NCBI GenBank assembly: GCA_900544555.1
Contig: UQWD01000005.1
Coordinates: 1-64,000 of the forward strand
DNA length: 64,000 nt
Source of the DNA: an uncultured Eubacteriales bacterium
GTDB taxonomy: Bacteria > Bacillota > Clostridia > Christensenellales > CAG-138
Reading direction: 5' to 3'
Shown: piece by piece, positions 42,845 through 50,597 of the stretch
How positions within the stretch are numbered: position 1 is the stretch's first letter
Layout: each line of letters starts with the position of its first letter
Position numbers and translations under genes: made by a program
The notes under the pieces: generated by a model
What the model was told of the DNA's origin: nothing
What the model saw: only the letters and a program-made list of their open reading frames with translations
Databases searched by the model: none

Positions 42845-42871
42845 GGGTATGGGCTTGTTCCATACCCTTTT
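42845..42871 (+). terminator. Rho-independent terminator
   Basis: Stem GGGTATGG/CCATACCC with a seven-base loop, followed by TTTT. It ends the DUF4190-like transcript about 60 bases past the stop codon. Confidence 0.8.
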
Positions 42872-43009
42872 GAGAACCGCTATAACCGCCGCTGATTAGC
42901 GCGTTAAGCTTCAAAAAACAGGGTCATGCGTTTTGCATAAATGCGCGGCGGAAGGGTTACTTAAAAACGTAGCGGCTCTTCAGCCGCATACGAACCGTCT
43001 GGAGGGCAT

Positions 43010-43786
43010 ATGTATCCCGTTACTTCAATATTTGGCCGTTCAATTCCAACGTTTGCCATATGTATCGCCGTGGGCCTCGCCTTGGCAATGCTTTTGATAC
43101 TGTTCACGCATAAGCTCAGGGGGGTTCGGCGTGACGACGCGTATTACTGCGCGATTTTCGCGTTCATCGGGGGTATTGTTGGCGCGAAATTACTTTATAT
43201 TATTGTAGAGTTTCCGGCGATCATCAGCGATCTGTCGCGCTTGCCGGAACTTCTCGTTGGCGGCGCGGTTTTTTACGGCGGCCTCATAGGCGGCGTTTTG
43301 GCAGGATATTTGTATCTACGCCGTTATTCCCTTCCGTTTTTATCCATGGCGGACGTGCTGCTCCCATCCCTTGCCCTCGGCCAATCGGCCGGGAGGGTCG
43401 GGTGCTTTTTCAACGGCTGCTGCTATGGTATGCCGTGGGACGGCTGCCTGGCGGTCGTTTACCCTGACGGGGGCTACGCGCCGGGCGGCGTGCCGATTAT
43501 GCCGGTGCAGCTGTTTGAATCCGCGTTTTTGCTTCTTCTCACCGGCGCGCTGTTGCTAATACTTTATAAAGATAAAAGGCCCGGCATGGTTACAGGCTGG
43601 TATCTAACCCTATATGGCCTATGGCGTTTTGGCATTGAGTTTTTCCGCACCGACCCGCGCGGCGGCTTATGGATTTTCTCTACATCCCAGATTATCAGCC
43701 TGCTGCTCATACCCGCCGGCGTTTTGATTATCCTGCGGGCTGCGCGCAAAAGCCGGAACACGGACGAACTGACGAATAAACCTTAA
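43010..43786 (+). CDS. lgt: Prolipoprotein diacylglyceryl transferase
   Basis: A 258-residue, seven-helix membrane protein. The family landmarks are present: GRSIPTFAICIAVGLALAM at the start, GGAVFYGGLIGGVLAGYLY, the signature segment GQSAGRVGCFFNGCCYG (about residues 124-140; a clostridial variant of GRxGNFxN), MPVQLFES and the final GLWRFGIEFFRTDPRG. Lgt transfers diacylglycerol from phosphatidylglycerol to the lipobox cysteine of prelipoproteins. The CapA-type lipoprotein at the right end of the window would be such a substrate. ATG 43010 follows GGAGG. Confidence 0.93.
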   Translation: MYPVTSIFGRSIPTFAICIAVGLALAMLLILFTHKLRGVRRDDAYYCAIFAFIGGIVGAKLLYIIVEFPAIISDLSRLPELLVGGAVFYGGLIGGVLAGYLYLRRYSLPFLSMADVLLPSLALGQSAGRVGCFFNGCCYGMPWDGCLAVVYPDGGYAPGGVPIMPVQLFESAFLLLLTGALLLILYKDKRPGMVTGWYLTLYGLWRFGIEFFRTDPRGGLWIFSTSQIISLLLIPAGVLIILRAARKSRNTDELTNKP

Positions 43787-44114
43787 TATTACGCGCAAAA
43801 AGCAGGATGCTTTTAAAATATGCGAGCGTGCGTATACCGGTTACGATGCTTCGCCGCTGGCCATAACGAAATATTGCGCGTTTGAGCGCGGATTATAAAC
43901 CTCTCGTTTTTTATAACTCTTTTTCTTGGCCAAACTAAGACGCGTGGAAAATTTGGAGAATGATATTTGATCTATGAATCTCGGCATGATAAACTTAAAT
44001 GTACACGCGAACGTTTGCGCGTATAACTTGTGTTATGAAGCGCTTTATTTAAACGCGTAAACCTATTTTTCCGCGCGGCTGCGGCGCCGGCGGGAATACA
44101 AGGGAGCAAAAGCA
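43787..44114. other. Intergenic region upstream of the restriction-modification genes
   Basis: About 330 bases without a gene. It contains the imperfect palindrome CGCGAACGTTTGCGCG (about 44006-44021), a possible control site for the restriction-modification operon. A purine-rich site AAGGGAGC precedes the start at 44115. Confidence 0.4.
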
Positions 44115-44951
44115 ATGAGAAGGAACAAGCAAATAGCTCCGGTGGTAAAATGGGTTGGCGGCAAGAGGCAGCTTTTAGACAGCCTGACCCCCCTCATGCC
44201 CAAACGTATCCGAATCTATTGCGAGCCTTTCCTTGGCGGGGGCGCTTTGCTTTTGCACCGTCAGCCCTCGACCGCCTATGTTAACGACGTTAACAGCGAT
44301 TTGATAGCGCTTTACGAGGTCGTCCGCGACGACGTCGAAGGGCTTATACTCGCTTTAAAAGAGCATAAGAACGAGCCCGGCTACTTCTATACGGTAAGGG
44401 ACTGGGACCGTGACAGGGAGCGTTATAACGCGCTTACCCCGGTGCAGCGCGCATCCAGAATCATCTATTTAAACAAAACCTGCTACAACGGCCTTTTTCG
44501 GGTGAACAACTCCGGGGAATTCAACACGCCTTTTGGCTACTATAAGAACCCCAACATCGTCAACGAGGCGGCGTTAAGGGCTTTGAGCGGGTATTTTAAC
44601 CGAGCGGATATTCATTTTACCAGCGTTGACTTTGAGGAGGCTCTTGCGCCGGTGCCAAAAGGGAGTTTCGCGTATCTGGATCCGCCGTACGATCCAGTAT
44701 CCGATACGGCCAATTTCACCGGCTACTCCCGCAGCGGATTTAATAAAAATGAGCAGATCCGCCTGCGCAAATGCTGCGATGAGCTGGACAGGCGGGGCAT
44801 ACGCTTTATGCTCTCCAACTCGGCAACCGCGTTTATCATGGAGCAGTATAGGGCTTACAATATTACCATCGTCCAGGCAAAGCGGGCGATAAATTCGAAT
44901 TCGACTAAGCGGGGCGATATTGACGAGGTGATTGTTCGCAATTATGAATAA
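44115..44951 (+). CDS. Dam-type DNA adenine-N6 methyltransferase
   Basis: A 278-residue methylase of the Dam/DpnII-M class. It shows KWVGGKRQLL (residues 12-21) and the AdoMet-binding FLGGGA (39-44), the NDVNSDL segment, KTCYNGLFRVNNSGEFNTPFG as the target-recognition region typical of GATC-type enzymes, and the catalytic DPPY (189-192). It methylates adenine in DNA; GATC-like recognition is suggested by the family but not proven. ATG 44115 has GGGAGC upstream. It overlaps the next gene, a probable restriction enzyme, by 8 bases, making this a type II restriction-modification operon. Confidence 0.93.
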   Translation: MRRNKQIAPVVKWVGGKRQLLDSLTPLMPKRIRIYCEPFLGGGALLLHRQPSTAYVNDVNSDLIALYEVVRDDVEGLILALKEHKNEPGYFYTVRDWDRDRERYNALTPVQRASRIIYLNKTCYNGLFRVNNSGEFNTPFGYYKNPNIVNEAALRALSGYFNRADIHFTSVDFEEALAPVPKGSFAYLDPPYDPVSDTANFTGYSRSGFNKNEQIRLRKCCDELDRRGIRFMLSNSATAFIMEQYRAYNITIVQAKRAINSNSTKRGDIDEVIVRNYE

Positions 44952-46248
44952 AACAAAAAACGACGCCGCGTGGGAATCCCTTTTTAATAAATATCATGTT
45001 TTGGATGAAATACTACTCAATGGACAATACACCGTGACCGCCGATCAGATGCGCGAGTTCAGGGAGCCCCGCCTCATGGCCAAGTTTGACAGGCGCGTTA
45101 ATCTGCCGCGCATTTTCGCGGACAACGAGCTGGCTATCCTGCCAATATCGAAGAAAGAGTATGTTATTTCGCATTTTGACGCGTATATGAAATTTGATAA
45201 GGCGGATGCAGCTTTAACGCGCGCGTATCTACCGGCGAACATACAAAGCCTTAACCCAATGGATATTCCTAATGAAACAACAGCCGTCAACTGCGCGCTT
45301 GCCGCCGGCATACTTTCGGATTTTCTCGGTGAGGAATCGCTGACGGCGGCTGTAGCAGGGCGCATGGGCGCGGACGACTTTTCCTTCTCGATACGCAATA
45401 CCAGAAGCGGCGGGCAAATACGTATAACGGCGCGCGCTCCGCAAATCGAAATTGACGCCGCGTTCGAGGGCGCGCGCTCTGTTGCGCTGATAGAAGCAAA
45501 AAGGGACGTCGCTGAGGATTTTCTGGTGCGCCAGCTATATTACCCATATCGCAAGTGGGAGGCGCGTATTAACAAACAAATCCGTCCCGTGTTCCTCATA
45601 TACTCCAACAGCGTCTTTTATTTATATGAATACCTGTTCGAGGAACCGGGCGTTTATAATTCCCTTCGCCTTATAAAGCATCGTAAATATTGCATTGAAG
45701 ATACGCTTATACGTGAATCCGATATTATTCAGGTTTGGAATTCAGCATCGCCAAGGCCCGAGCCAAACGACCCTTCATTCCCGCAGGCAAATTGTTTTGA
45801 ACGGGTTATCAACCTTAGCGAGTTGCTTCTCCATCAGAATTTAGACGCCGCGCAGATTACCGATGAATACGCGTTTGATATGCGGCAGACGCAGTATTAT
45901 ACAGACGCGGGGCGTTATCTTGGCCTGATAGAACGGCGTTATGAAAGCGGGAAACCTTTTTATCTCTTAACGCCCGCAGGGAGGAATCTGTTGCGCCTTA
46001 GCTACCGCCAGCGTCAGCTCAACCTGTGTGCGCTTATGTTTGAGCGGCGCGTGTTTTACGAGGCATACCGGTATTATCAGCTTTCAGGCTCTATTCCCGA
46101 TCGTGAAGCGATCGTGCGCATAATGAGGGAATCCAACCTTCCCAAAATAAAAAGCGGCGATACCTTCTACCGGCGCGCGCAGACGGTCGGCGGCTGGCTG
46201 AACTGGGTGCGCTCTCTCTGTCAGGGGCGCATAGGAGATATAGCCTAA
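44944..46248 (+). CDS. Type II restriction endonuclease, PD-(D/E)XK type
   Basis: A 434-residue protein. The catalytic signature is EIDAAFEGARSVALIEAKRD (Asp at about residue 171 and EAK at about 184-186), the D-x(n)-E-x-K arrangement of PD-(D/E)XK nucleases. An upstream region (residues 1-165) and a winged-helix-like C-terminal region (ITDEYAFDMRQTQYYTDAGRYLG, about 305-400) flank it, as in the DUF6996/DUF6997 type II enzymes. The start ATG 44944 lies inside the end of the methylase gene, so translation is coupled. It would cut the sequence that the upstream methylase protects. Confidence 0.85.
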   Translation: MNKTKNDAAWESLFNKYHVLDEILLNGQYTVTADQMREFREPRLMAKFDRRVNLPRIFADNELAILPISKKEYVISHFDAYMKFDKADAALTRAYLPANIQSLNPMDIPNETTAVNCALAAGILSDFLGEESLTAAVAGRMGADDFSFSIRNTRSGGQIRITARAPQIEIDAAFEGARSVALIEAKRDVAEDFLVRQLYYPYRKWEARINKQIRPVFLIYSNSVFYLYEYLFEEPGVYNSLRLIKHRKYCIEDTLIRESDIIQVWNSASPRPEPNDPSFPQANCFERVINLSELLLHQNLDAAQITDEYAFDMRQTQYYTDAGRYLGLIERRYESGKPFYLLTPAGRNLLRLSYRQRQLNLCALMFERRVFYEAYRYYQLSGSIPDREAIVRIMRESNLPKIKSGDTFYRRAQTVGGWLNWVRSLCQGRIGDIA

Positions 46249-46399
46249 CCGTTTGGATTACGAAATACCGGGCGGGTTGTTTAAGCGGCAGGGACGGTGC
46301 TTTTGTTATCGCTCCTCGGATTCTGTTTAATCAGCGAAGATACGCTGGACAGGCGTTGCCCGATTAGCGGCCGAATTGATAAAGAAAGGATTTTAAGAA

Positions 46400-46954
46400 T
46401 TGAAATTGGAGCAGGCATGCGCGTTTACGGGCCATAGGCCATACCGCCTTATGTTAGGCAAGGAAGGCGATAACTTGGCGCAAAGTCGGTTAATCGAAGC
46501 GTTGATGCGGGAGATTCACGCACTGAACTTCAAGGGTGTTAGGCGCTTCTATACGGGAATGGCGCAGGGCGTCGATTTGTGGTGCGCGGAGATTGTGCTT
46601 GAACTGAGCAAGACGGCGCCTTTCATAGAACTAGTTGCTGCGCTCCCGTTTTCCGGGCAGGAGCGGCGCTGGTCGGCGGAGGCGCGGGAGCGGTACCGCC
46701 GGCTTCTCAACGGCTGCAGCCGCGTGGTCGATTGCAGCTTGGACCATTATAAGAGCATTGAAGGCAGCTTATCCGCCGCGTACCTGAACAGGAACCGGTA
46801 CATGGTGGACAACGCGCAATTCCTGCTGGCAGTCTATGATCCCAACGGCGCGCACCTGCGAAGCGGAACAGGGCAGACCGTTCGCTACGCGCAAAATAAA
46901 CGGCGCAGTATTATCTGCATACATCCCGATACCTTAGCGGTTTCCAATCTTTAA
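46400..46954 (+). CDS. SLOG family protein (DUF1273/YpsA-like)
   Basis: A 184-residue Rossmann-like protein with the N-terminal FTGHRPYR signature and RFYTGMAQGVDLWCAEIVLEL, then AALPFSGQERRW and NAQFLLAVYDPNG: the pattern of the DUF1273/SLOG nucleotide-binding family. Such proteins are thought to bind nucleotide-derived ligands and have been linked to cell-division control (YpsA) and to antiphage systems. TTG start at 46400 with AAAGAAAGGA upstream; no near ATG. It lies 150 bases after the restriction gene, so a defence-related role is possible but unproven. Confidence 0.85.
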   Translation: MKLEQACAFTGHRPYRLMLGKEGDNLAQSRLIEALMREIHALNFKGVRRFYTGMAQGVDLWCAEIVLELSKTAPFIELVAALPFSGQERRWSAEARERYRRLLNGCSRVVDCSLDHYKSIEGSLSAAYLNRNRYMVDNAQFLLAVYDPNGAHLRSGTGQTVRYAQNKRRSIICIHPDTLAVSNL

Positions 46955-47069
46955 AGCGGAACACCTAAAGTTTATCCGCAGAAAATATATTCCCGTCCAG
47001 CTAAAAAAACCATACTATATACGTGTTATAGTACAGAATAATCTACTCGGTGTAACAGGAGGCCTCGCC

Positions 47070-47762
47070 ATGAAATACAAAGCCATATTTTTTGACAGAG
47101 ACGGTACGCTTACCCATGGGAACCCCGAAAAGCGTGCGTGGCTGGCTGAACGGGCGTCCATCTGGTCCGGACGGCCGTATCTCGCCTCGGCCGAAAAATC
47201 GCAAACCATCTTCAATCAGGCAAGCCTGCATGACGAGGCGGTTGACAGCCTTGAGGCGGAAAAGCGCTTCTGGCTTCGTTATTATGAAGCGCTGCTGCGT
47301 ATGGAAGGCGTAAAAATTAAAGTTGAAGCGCGTGCGCGCGAATTGATGGACGGGCTTTGGTGCAGCAACAGTTCAATCGCCTATGACGATGTTATCGAAA
47401 CGCTCGGTTATTTTAAAAGCCGAGGCTATAAAATGGGCGTTATTAGCGACACGTTTCCATCGCTTCGGCTCACGATTGAGGATGCGGGGTTAGGCGCCTA
47501 CTTTCAAAGCTATACGTCTAGCTCGCTCGTCGGCGTTATGAAGCCTGATCCCGCTATCTATCAGGCCGCGCTGGATTCGCTTGGCGTTGACGCCGAAGAA
47601 AGCATTTACGTGGACGATTATGACGTTGAATCCGACGGCGCGAGGAATATGGGCTTTTTATCGTTCCATATCGTCCGAAACGGGGATCTGAAGGCCCCGT
47701 GGGATATAGCGACCCTTGTAGATATTGTCGCGCATGTTGAGAATGCGGAGCCGGGGATGTAA
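47070..47762 (+). CDS. HAD family hydrolase
   Basis: A 230-residue HAD phosphatase with motif I FFDRDGT (Asp9 and Asp11), motif II VISDTFPS, the KPDPAIYQAAL Lys motif and motif IV VDDYDVESDGARNMG. The helical cap (about residues 15-100) has a Trp-rich stretch (ASIWSGRPYL). Typical substrates are small phosphorylated metabolites; none can be chosen here. ATG 47070 follows AGGAGG. It is monocistronic. Confidence 0.92.
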   Translation: MKYKAIFFDRDGTLTHGNPEKRAWLAERASIWSGRPYLASAEKSQTIFNQASLHDEAVDSLEAEKRFWLRYYEALLRMEGVKIKVEARARELMDGLWCSNSSIAYDDVIETLGYFKSRGYKMGVISDTFPSLRLTIEDAGLGAYFQSYTSSSLVGVMKPDPAIYQAALDSLGVDAEESIYVDDYDVESDGARNMGFLSFHIVRNGDLKAPWDIATLVDIVAHVENAEPGM

Positions 47763-47945
47763 TGTTCGGTTAAGCATAAGCGGCCGGACGATTACGCTGT
47801 AAAAATATGCGGCCGGGCGTTTTTGGGAAAATACCTCACATCTCGGTATTGAGGCCCAAAGCAACCAAGGATCCGCGCTTCAAAATTAATATTAGGGTTT
47901 TACCAGATACGGCCCCTTATCATTATGACAAGCGAGCTCGCCCTC

Positions 47946-48944
47946 TTATCCCCGGCCATACCGGTTCAGGCAATACGGCCATGAAGTTTGAGGGAGCAGC
48001 GCGAGCGCCTCCTCCATCCTACCCCGTTCCAACAAAGATCGCACGCGCGACGCGCTAACCGCCTCGCCGTCTATCTCCTTCCTCTTGATTTCACTTACCT
48101 CTATTCCCCGTTCCGGCAGGTACGTTTTCATCGCCTCGTTGTATTCCGCGGTTACCCTGCAAAACGGCTCGCACCCCACAAACCGGCGTGTAATAGAAAG
48201 CGCGGGCGCGAAATAGTCGCAGAATACGGCCAGATCCAGCATGCAAGATTCCCTTGCTGCCAGCGCGTTATCCTTTAAAAAATAAGTGGGAAACGTTACG
48301 GATGAAATCAAATAATCCGATGTGGGATGCACAAGCGCATTGTGAAGCTGAGTGATACCCTTTTTAACCATTTCAAAGCGTTCCGCGGCGGAAAACGCGC
48401 TTTTGTCCTCGGATAGCACGAAGATATGAAGCGTATCGCAACGAGCGGCCGCCGTCTCCATCAAATATTGGTGGCCCAGCGTAAACGGGTTGCAGTTCGC
48501 CACTATCGCGCCCTGCACGCTTCCCTTGCCTCGCTCAAGCGAACCGACAAAACGGCGGATTCCGTCCCTGCTGTTCTCCATCAAAAGCATATTGTCCGTC
48601 TGTGAAATGGGGAAAAAGCCAAAATCCCGGAACATGGGCGCGTTACCGGGTTTCGTAAACAGAAACAGCCTAGTGCGGCCGGCCGCATATGCCTCGGTAT
48701 GCAGTGCGGTCATCATACGGGCGGTCACGCCCTCGCCCCGCAGCTTTTCATCCACCGCCATGTAGCGGATAACATTACCGGTTAAAGCGCCGCTGGCCAC
48801 AATAGCGCCGTATTCATCCGCAAGCATGACGGTATAATCCGCGTCGCCCTCATAGGATAAGCCCTGCGCACGCAAAAAACGGCTAAGCTGCTCTCTGCGC
48901 ATATCCGTTAGCGGCGGTCTTAGTTCCATCAGATCCCAGCTCAT
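47946..48944 (-). CDS. citC: [Citrate (pro-3S)-lyase] ligase
   Basis: A 332-residue protein: N-terminal GNAT-like domain (about residues 15-130) and C-terminal nucleotidyltransferase with GAIVANCNPFTLGHQYLME (the HIGH-like T-L-G-H), FVLSEDKSAFSA and VRSLLERGRMEEALALLP. CitC acetylates the thiol of the citrate-lyase ACP prosthetic group, making the lyase active. No citDEF, citX or citG lies in the window. ATG 48944 has AAGGGA upstream; a GTG at 48962 in the same frame overlaps that site, so the shorter start is preferred. Confidence 0.92.
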   Translation of the reverse strand: MSWDLMELRPPLTDMRREQLSRFLRAQGLSYEGDADYTVMLADEYGAIVASGALTGNVIRYMAVDEKLRGEGVTARMMTALHTEAYAAGRTRLFLFTKPGNAPMFRDFGFFPISQTDNMLLMENSRDGIRRFVGSLERGKGSVQGAIVANCNPFTLGHQYLMETAAARCDTLHIFVLSEDKSAFSAAERFEMVKKGITQLHNALVHPTSDYLISSVTFPTYFLKDNALAARESCMLDLAVFCDYFAPALSITRRFVGCEPFCRVTAEYNEAMKTYLPERGIEVSEIKRKEIDGEAVSASRVRSLLERGRMEEALALLPQTSWPYCLNRYGRG

Positions 48945-49089
48945 AAATACCATTCCCTTCACTATTAATCGAGCGGTTTATCCCGTTAAAGCTGAATATG
49001 GCTATAATAAAAGTGTAGCACGGCAAAGCCGCGCTGTCAAAATATCCCGTTGCCCTTTGAAAGCAAAAATGCGCAGATAAGCCCGCCCC

Positions 49090-49107
49090 GCGGCCGAAAC
49101 CGGCCGC
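49090..49107. terminator. Small GC hairpin after the XRE gene
   Basis: GCGGCCG-AAAC-CGGCCGC forms a seven-base-pair stem, 7 bases beyond the XRE stop on the minus strand. There is no T-run on the minus side, so it may stabilise or end the XRE transcript only weakly. Confidence 0.35.
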
Positions 49108-49113
49108 TTCTTC

Positions 49114-49452
49114 CTAATCCCTTCTGCGGGAAATTAGGCTGCCGGTCAAAAGAATTACTTGTTCCATCTTTTCTCTATCGTCGTTGTCAAGCGAGTTTAA
49201 GATGTCTAAAATCGGGGAACCTCCCTTAACGTCTTCTATTTTACCCATCAGCATGTAATCCGCGGACAGCTCAAAAGCGATGCAGCTTTTATACAGCGTT
49301 TCGGCGGACATCCCCTTCTTGCCCTGCTCTATCTCGGCAAGGAACTGCGATGAAATACCGCACTTCTCCGAAAACTTTTCGCGCGACAGTTTCCTGGACT
49401 CGCGCGCCCGCCTGATGCGGAGACCAACAATTTTATTATCTAGCGTATTCAT
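49114..49452 (-). CDS. XRE family helix-turn-helix regulator
   Basis: A 112-residue protein with an N-terminal Cro/C1-type helix-turn-helix (about residues 8-65; RIRRARESRKLSREKFSEKCGISSQFLAEIEQGKKG, given here by its parts) and a C-terminal helical tail (ILDILNSLDNDDREKMEQVI) that should dimerise. ATG 49452 follows AAGAGG. It is divergent from the unknown gene at 49565, with a perfect palindrome in the shared region, the classic layout of a regulator controlling itself and its neighbour. Confidence 0.92.
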   Translation of the reverse strand: MNTLDNKIVGLRIRRARESRKLSREKFSEKCGISSQFLAEIEQGKKGMSAETLYKSCIAFELSADYMLMGKIEDVKGGSPILDILNSLDNDDREKMEQVILLTGSLISRRRD

Positions 49453-49468
49453 ATTTAAAAAACCTCTT

Positions 49469-49491
49469 GTATCAATTCTAAGTATTGATAC
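49469..49491. promoter_or_regulatory. Palindromic operator between the XRE gene and the divergent gene
   Basis: GTATCAAT (49469-49476), seven-base centre, ATTGATAC (49484-49491): a perfect 8-base-pair dyad 17 bases upstream of the XRE start. Its right arm contains the -35 box of the rightward promoter, so binding would silence that gene. Confidence 0.7.
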
Positions 49492-49514
49492 GCTGCGAAA
49501 ACATACGCTATAAT
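49485..49514 (+). promoter_or_regulatory. Promoter of the unknown gene at 49565
   Basis: TTGATA (49485-49490) and TATAAT (49509-49514) with an 18-base spacer. The -35 box lies within the operator palindrome. The start codon is about 50 bases downstream. Confidence 0.7.
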
Positions 49515-49564
49515 TATTATGATATGCTTATAGCATTAAATTCATGAAGAATCTGTGGAGCAAT

Positions 49565-50140
49565 ATGATTAGAAGAAGCGTTGTAAACGAATTGACAAAA
49601 ACTCAGATGATCTGTTTTTCAAGCGCAAAGGATCGTTTTTTCCCCAAGCCGTCAAAAAGTTATTGTATGGATTATGCGATTAAGGGTTTCCAAGCCGAAT
49701 CCCGTAAAATACTCTCGGAAATGTCGGGTAAGGGCTACCAAAATTACTGGTGCTGCGGACTGGAAGCGATGACGCTTCTTTTCGCGATGGAAGCCTGCCG
49801 GTTCAGGGAATGCCTCTGCTTCTTGTATTTTTATACCTATGAGGATTTAAGCTACTTTCAAAGCGCCGACTTTTACAAGCACGACGTTATACTGCAGCGA
49901 CGATTGATTGAGGCTAAAGAATTTCTGCTGGCTAACGCCGTCCGGGTTTCCTATATGTCCAGCGATCCGTACACGTCGCCCGCCACCATTCGCAAATGCC
50001 AAACCTATTTATCCGAGCATAGCATAGGCGTCATCGGCTGCCATCCACCCGCAAAATCAAAGACGTTAAAGCTTCTTAGCTGCAACGGTCCATGGTTGGT
50101 TAATATCTATGACGACGTGAAAACACGCCTTATGTGGTGA
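49565..50140 (+). CDS. Unknown protein divergent from the XRE regulator
   Basis: A 191-residue protein I cannot place. It is rich in aromatic residues and cysteine (NYWCCGLEAM, ACRFRECLCFLYFYTYEDLSYF, KCQTYLSEHS, IGVIGCHPP), mixed alpha/beta, without a clear signal peptide or membrane helix. CGLEAMTLLFAMEACRFRECL could form a hydrophobic core helix. ATG 49565 with GTGGAG 5 bases upstream is preferred over ATG 49544, which has no site. The palindrome and promoter layout say that the XRE regulator controls it. Phage-defence, toxin-type or stress roles are all possible; there is no evidence to choose. Confidence 0.7.
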   Translation: MIRRSVVNELTKTQMICFSSAKDRFFPKPSKSYCMDYAIKGFQAESRKILSEMSGKGYQNYWCCGLEAMTLLFAMEACRFRECLCFLYFYTYEDLSYFQSADFYKHDVILQRRLIEAKEFLLANAVRVSYMSSDPYTSPATIRKCQTYLSEHSIGVIGCHPPAKSKTLKLLSCNGPWLVNIYDDVKTRLMW

Positions 50141-50187
50141 CATAACGGTTGGCCTTTATTCTTTTACAAAAAAATCACCGGCTTATC

Positions 50188-50249
50188 TTGACTGTATTGC
50201 ATGTTTTCTCCATAAGTTGCTTGCGTAAGGAATGGCAAAATTGTAAAAT
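50188..50249 (+). promoter_or_regulatory. Candidate promoters of the V-ATPase operon
   Basis: Two overlapping possibilities: TTGACT (50188-50193) with CATAAG (50211-50216), and TTGCGT (50221-50226) with TAAAAT (50244-50249); both have 17-base spacers and each has one weak box. AAGGGGGG follows before the TTG start of the operon. Confidence 0.45.
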
Positions 50250-50285
50250 ATAACGAGTAGTGAATTAATAAGGGGGGTCATACGC

Positions 50286-50597
50286 TTGCCGTCGATTATT
50301 GACAGGATTAAAGAAGCTGAAACGCAGGCGTCGGTAATCCGAAAAGAAGCCGCTAAGAAGGCTAAGGACGTCGTTGCCGCGGCCAACGCACAGGCAGCTC
50401 AAACGCTTTCTTCCGCCCGTGATGAATCACGCCGCGCGAACAGGGAAGCCGCCGAACGCGCGGAACTGGCCGGCGCCGACGCAGCAAATGACATTCTCGC
50501 CTCCCGCAGGCGTGAAGCGGACGCCGTTTGCAACGCGGCTCGCGAAAAATTGCCGGATGCGGCCGCTTATATTTTGGAAGAGGTTATAAAGGCATGA
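50286..50597 (+). CDS. V-type ATP synthase stalk subunit H (AhaH/GvpH-like coiled coil)
   Basis: A 103-residue, almost entirely charged/alanine-rich helical protein (AAKKAKDVVAAANAQAAQTL, RRANREAAERAELAGADAAN) that would form a long coiled coil. It corresponds to the small peripheral-stalk subunit that pairs with subunit E (called H, G or NtpF in different systems). It stabilises the stator between A3B3 and subunit I. TTG start 50286 after AAGGGGGGTCAT; the stop overlaps the start of subunit I by ATGA. Confidence 0.82.
   Translation: MPSIIDRIKEAETQASVIRKEAAKKAKDVVAAANAQAAQTLSSARDESRRANREAAERAELAGADAANDILASRRREADAVCNAAREKLPDAAAYILEEVIKA

Noticed and set aside
47015..47231. Minus-strand frames opposite the start of the HAD hydrolase
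   Set aside because: Shadow frames; the plus-strand HAD gene has complete motifs and a ribosome binding site.
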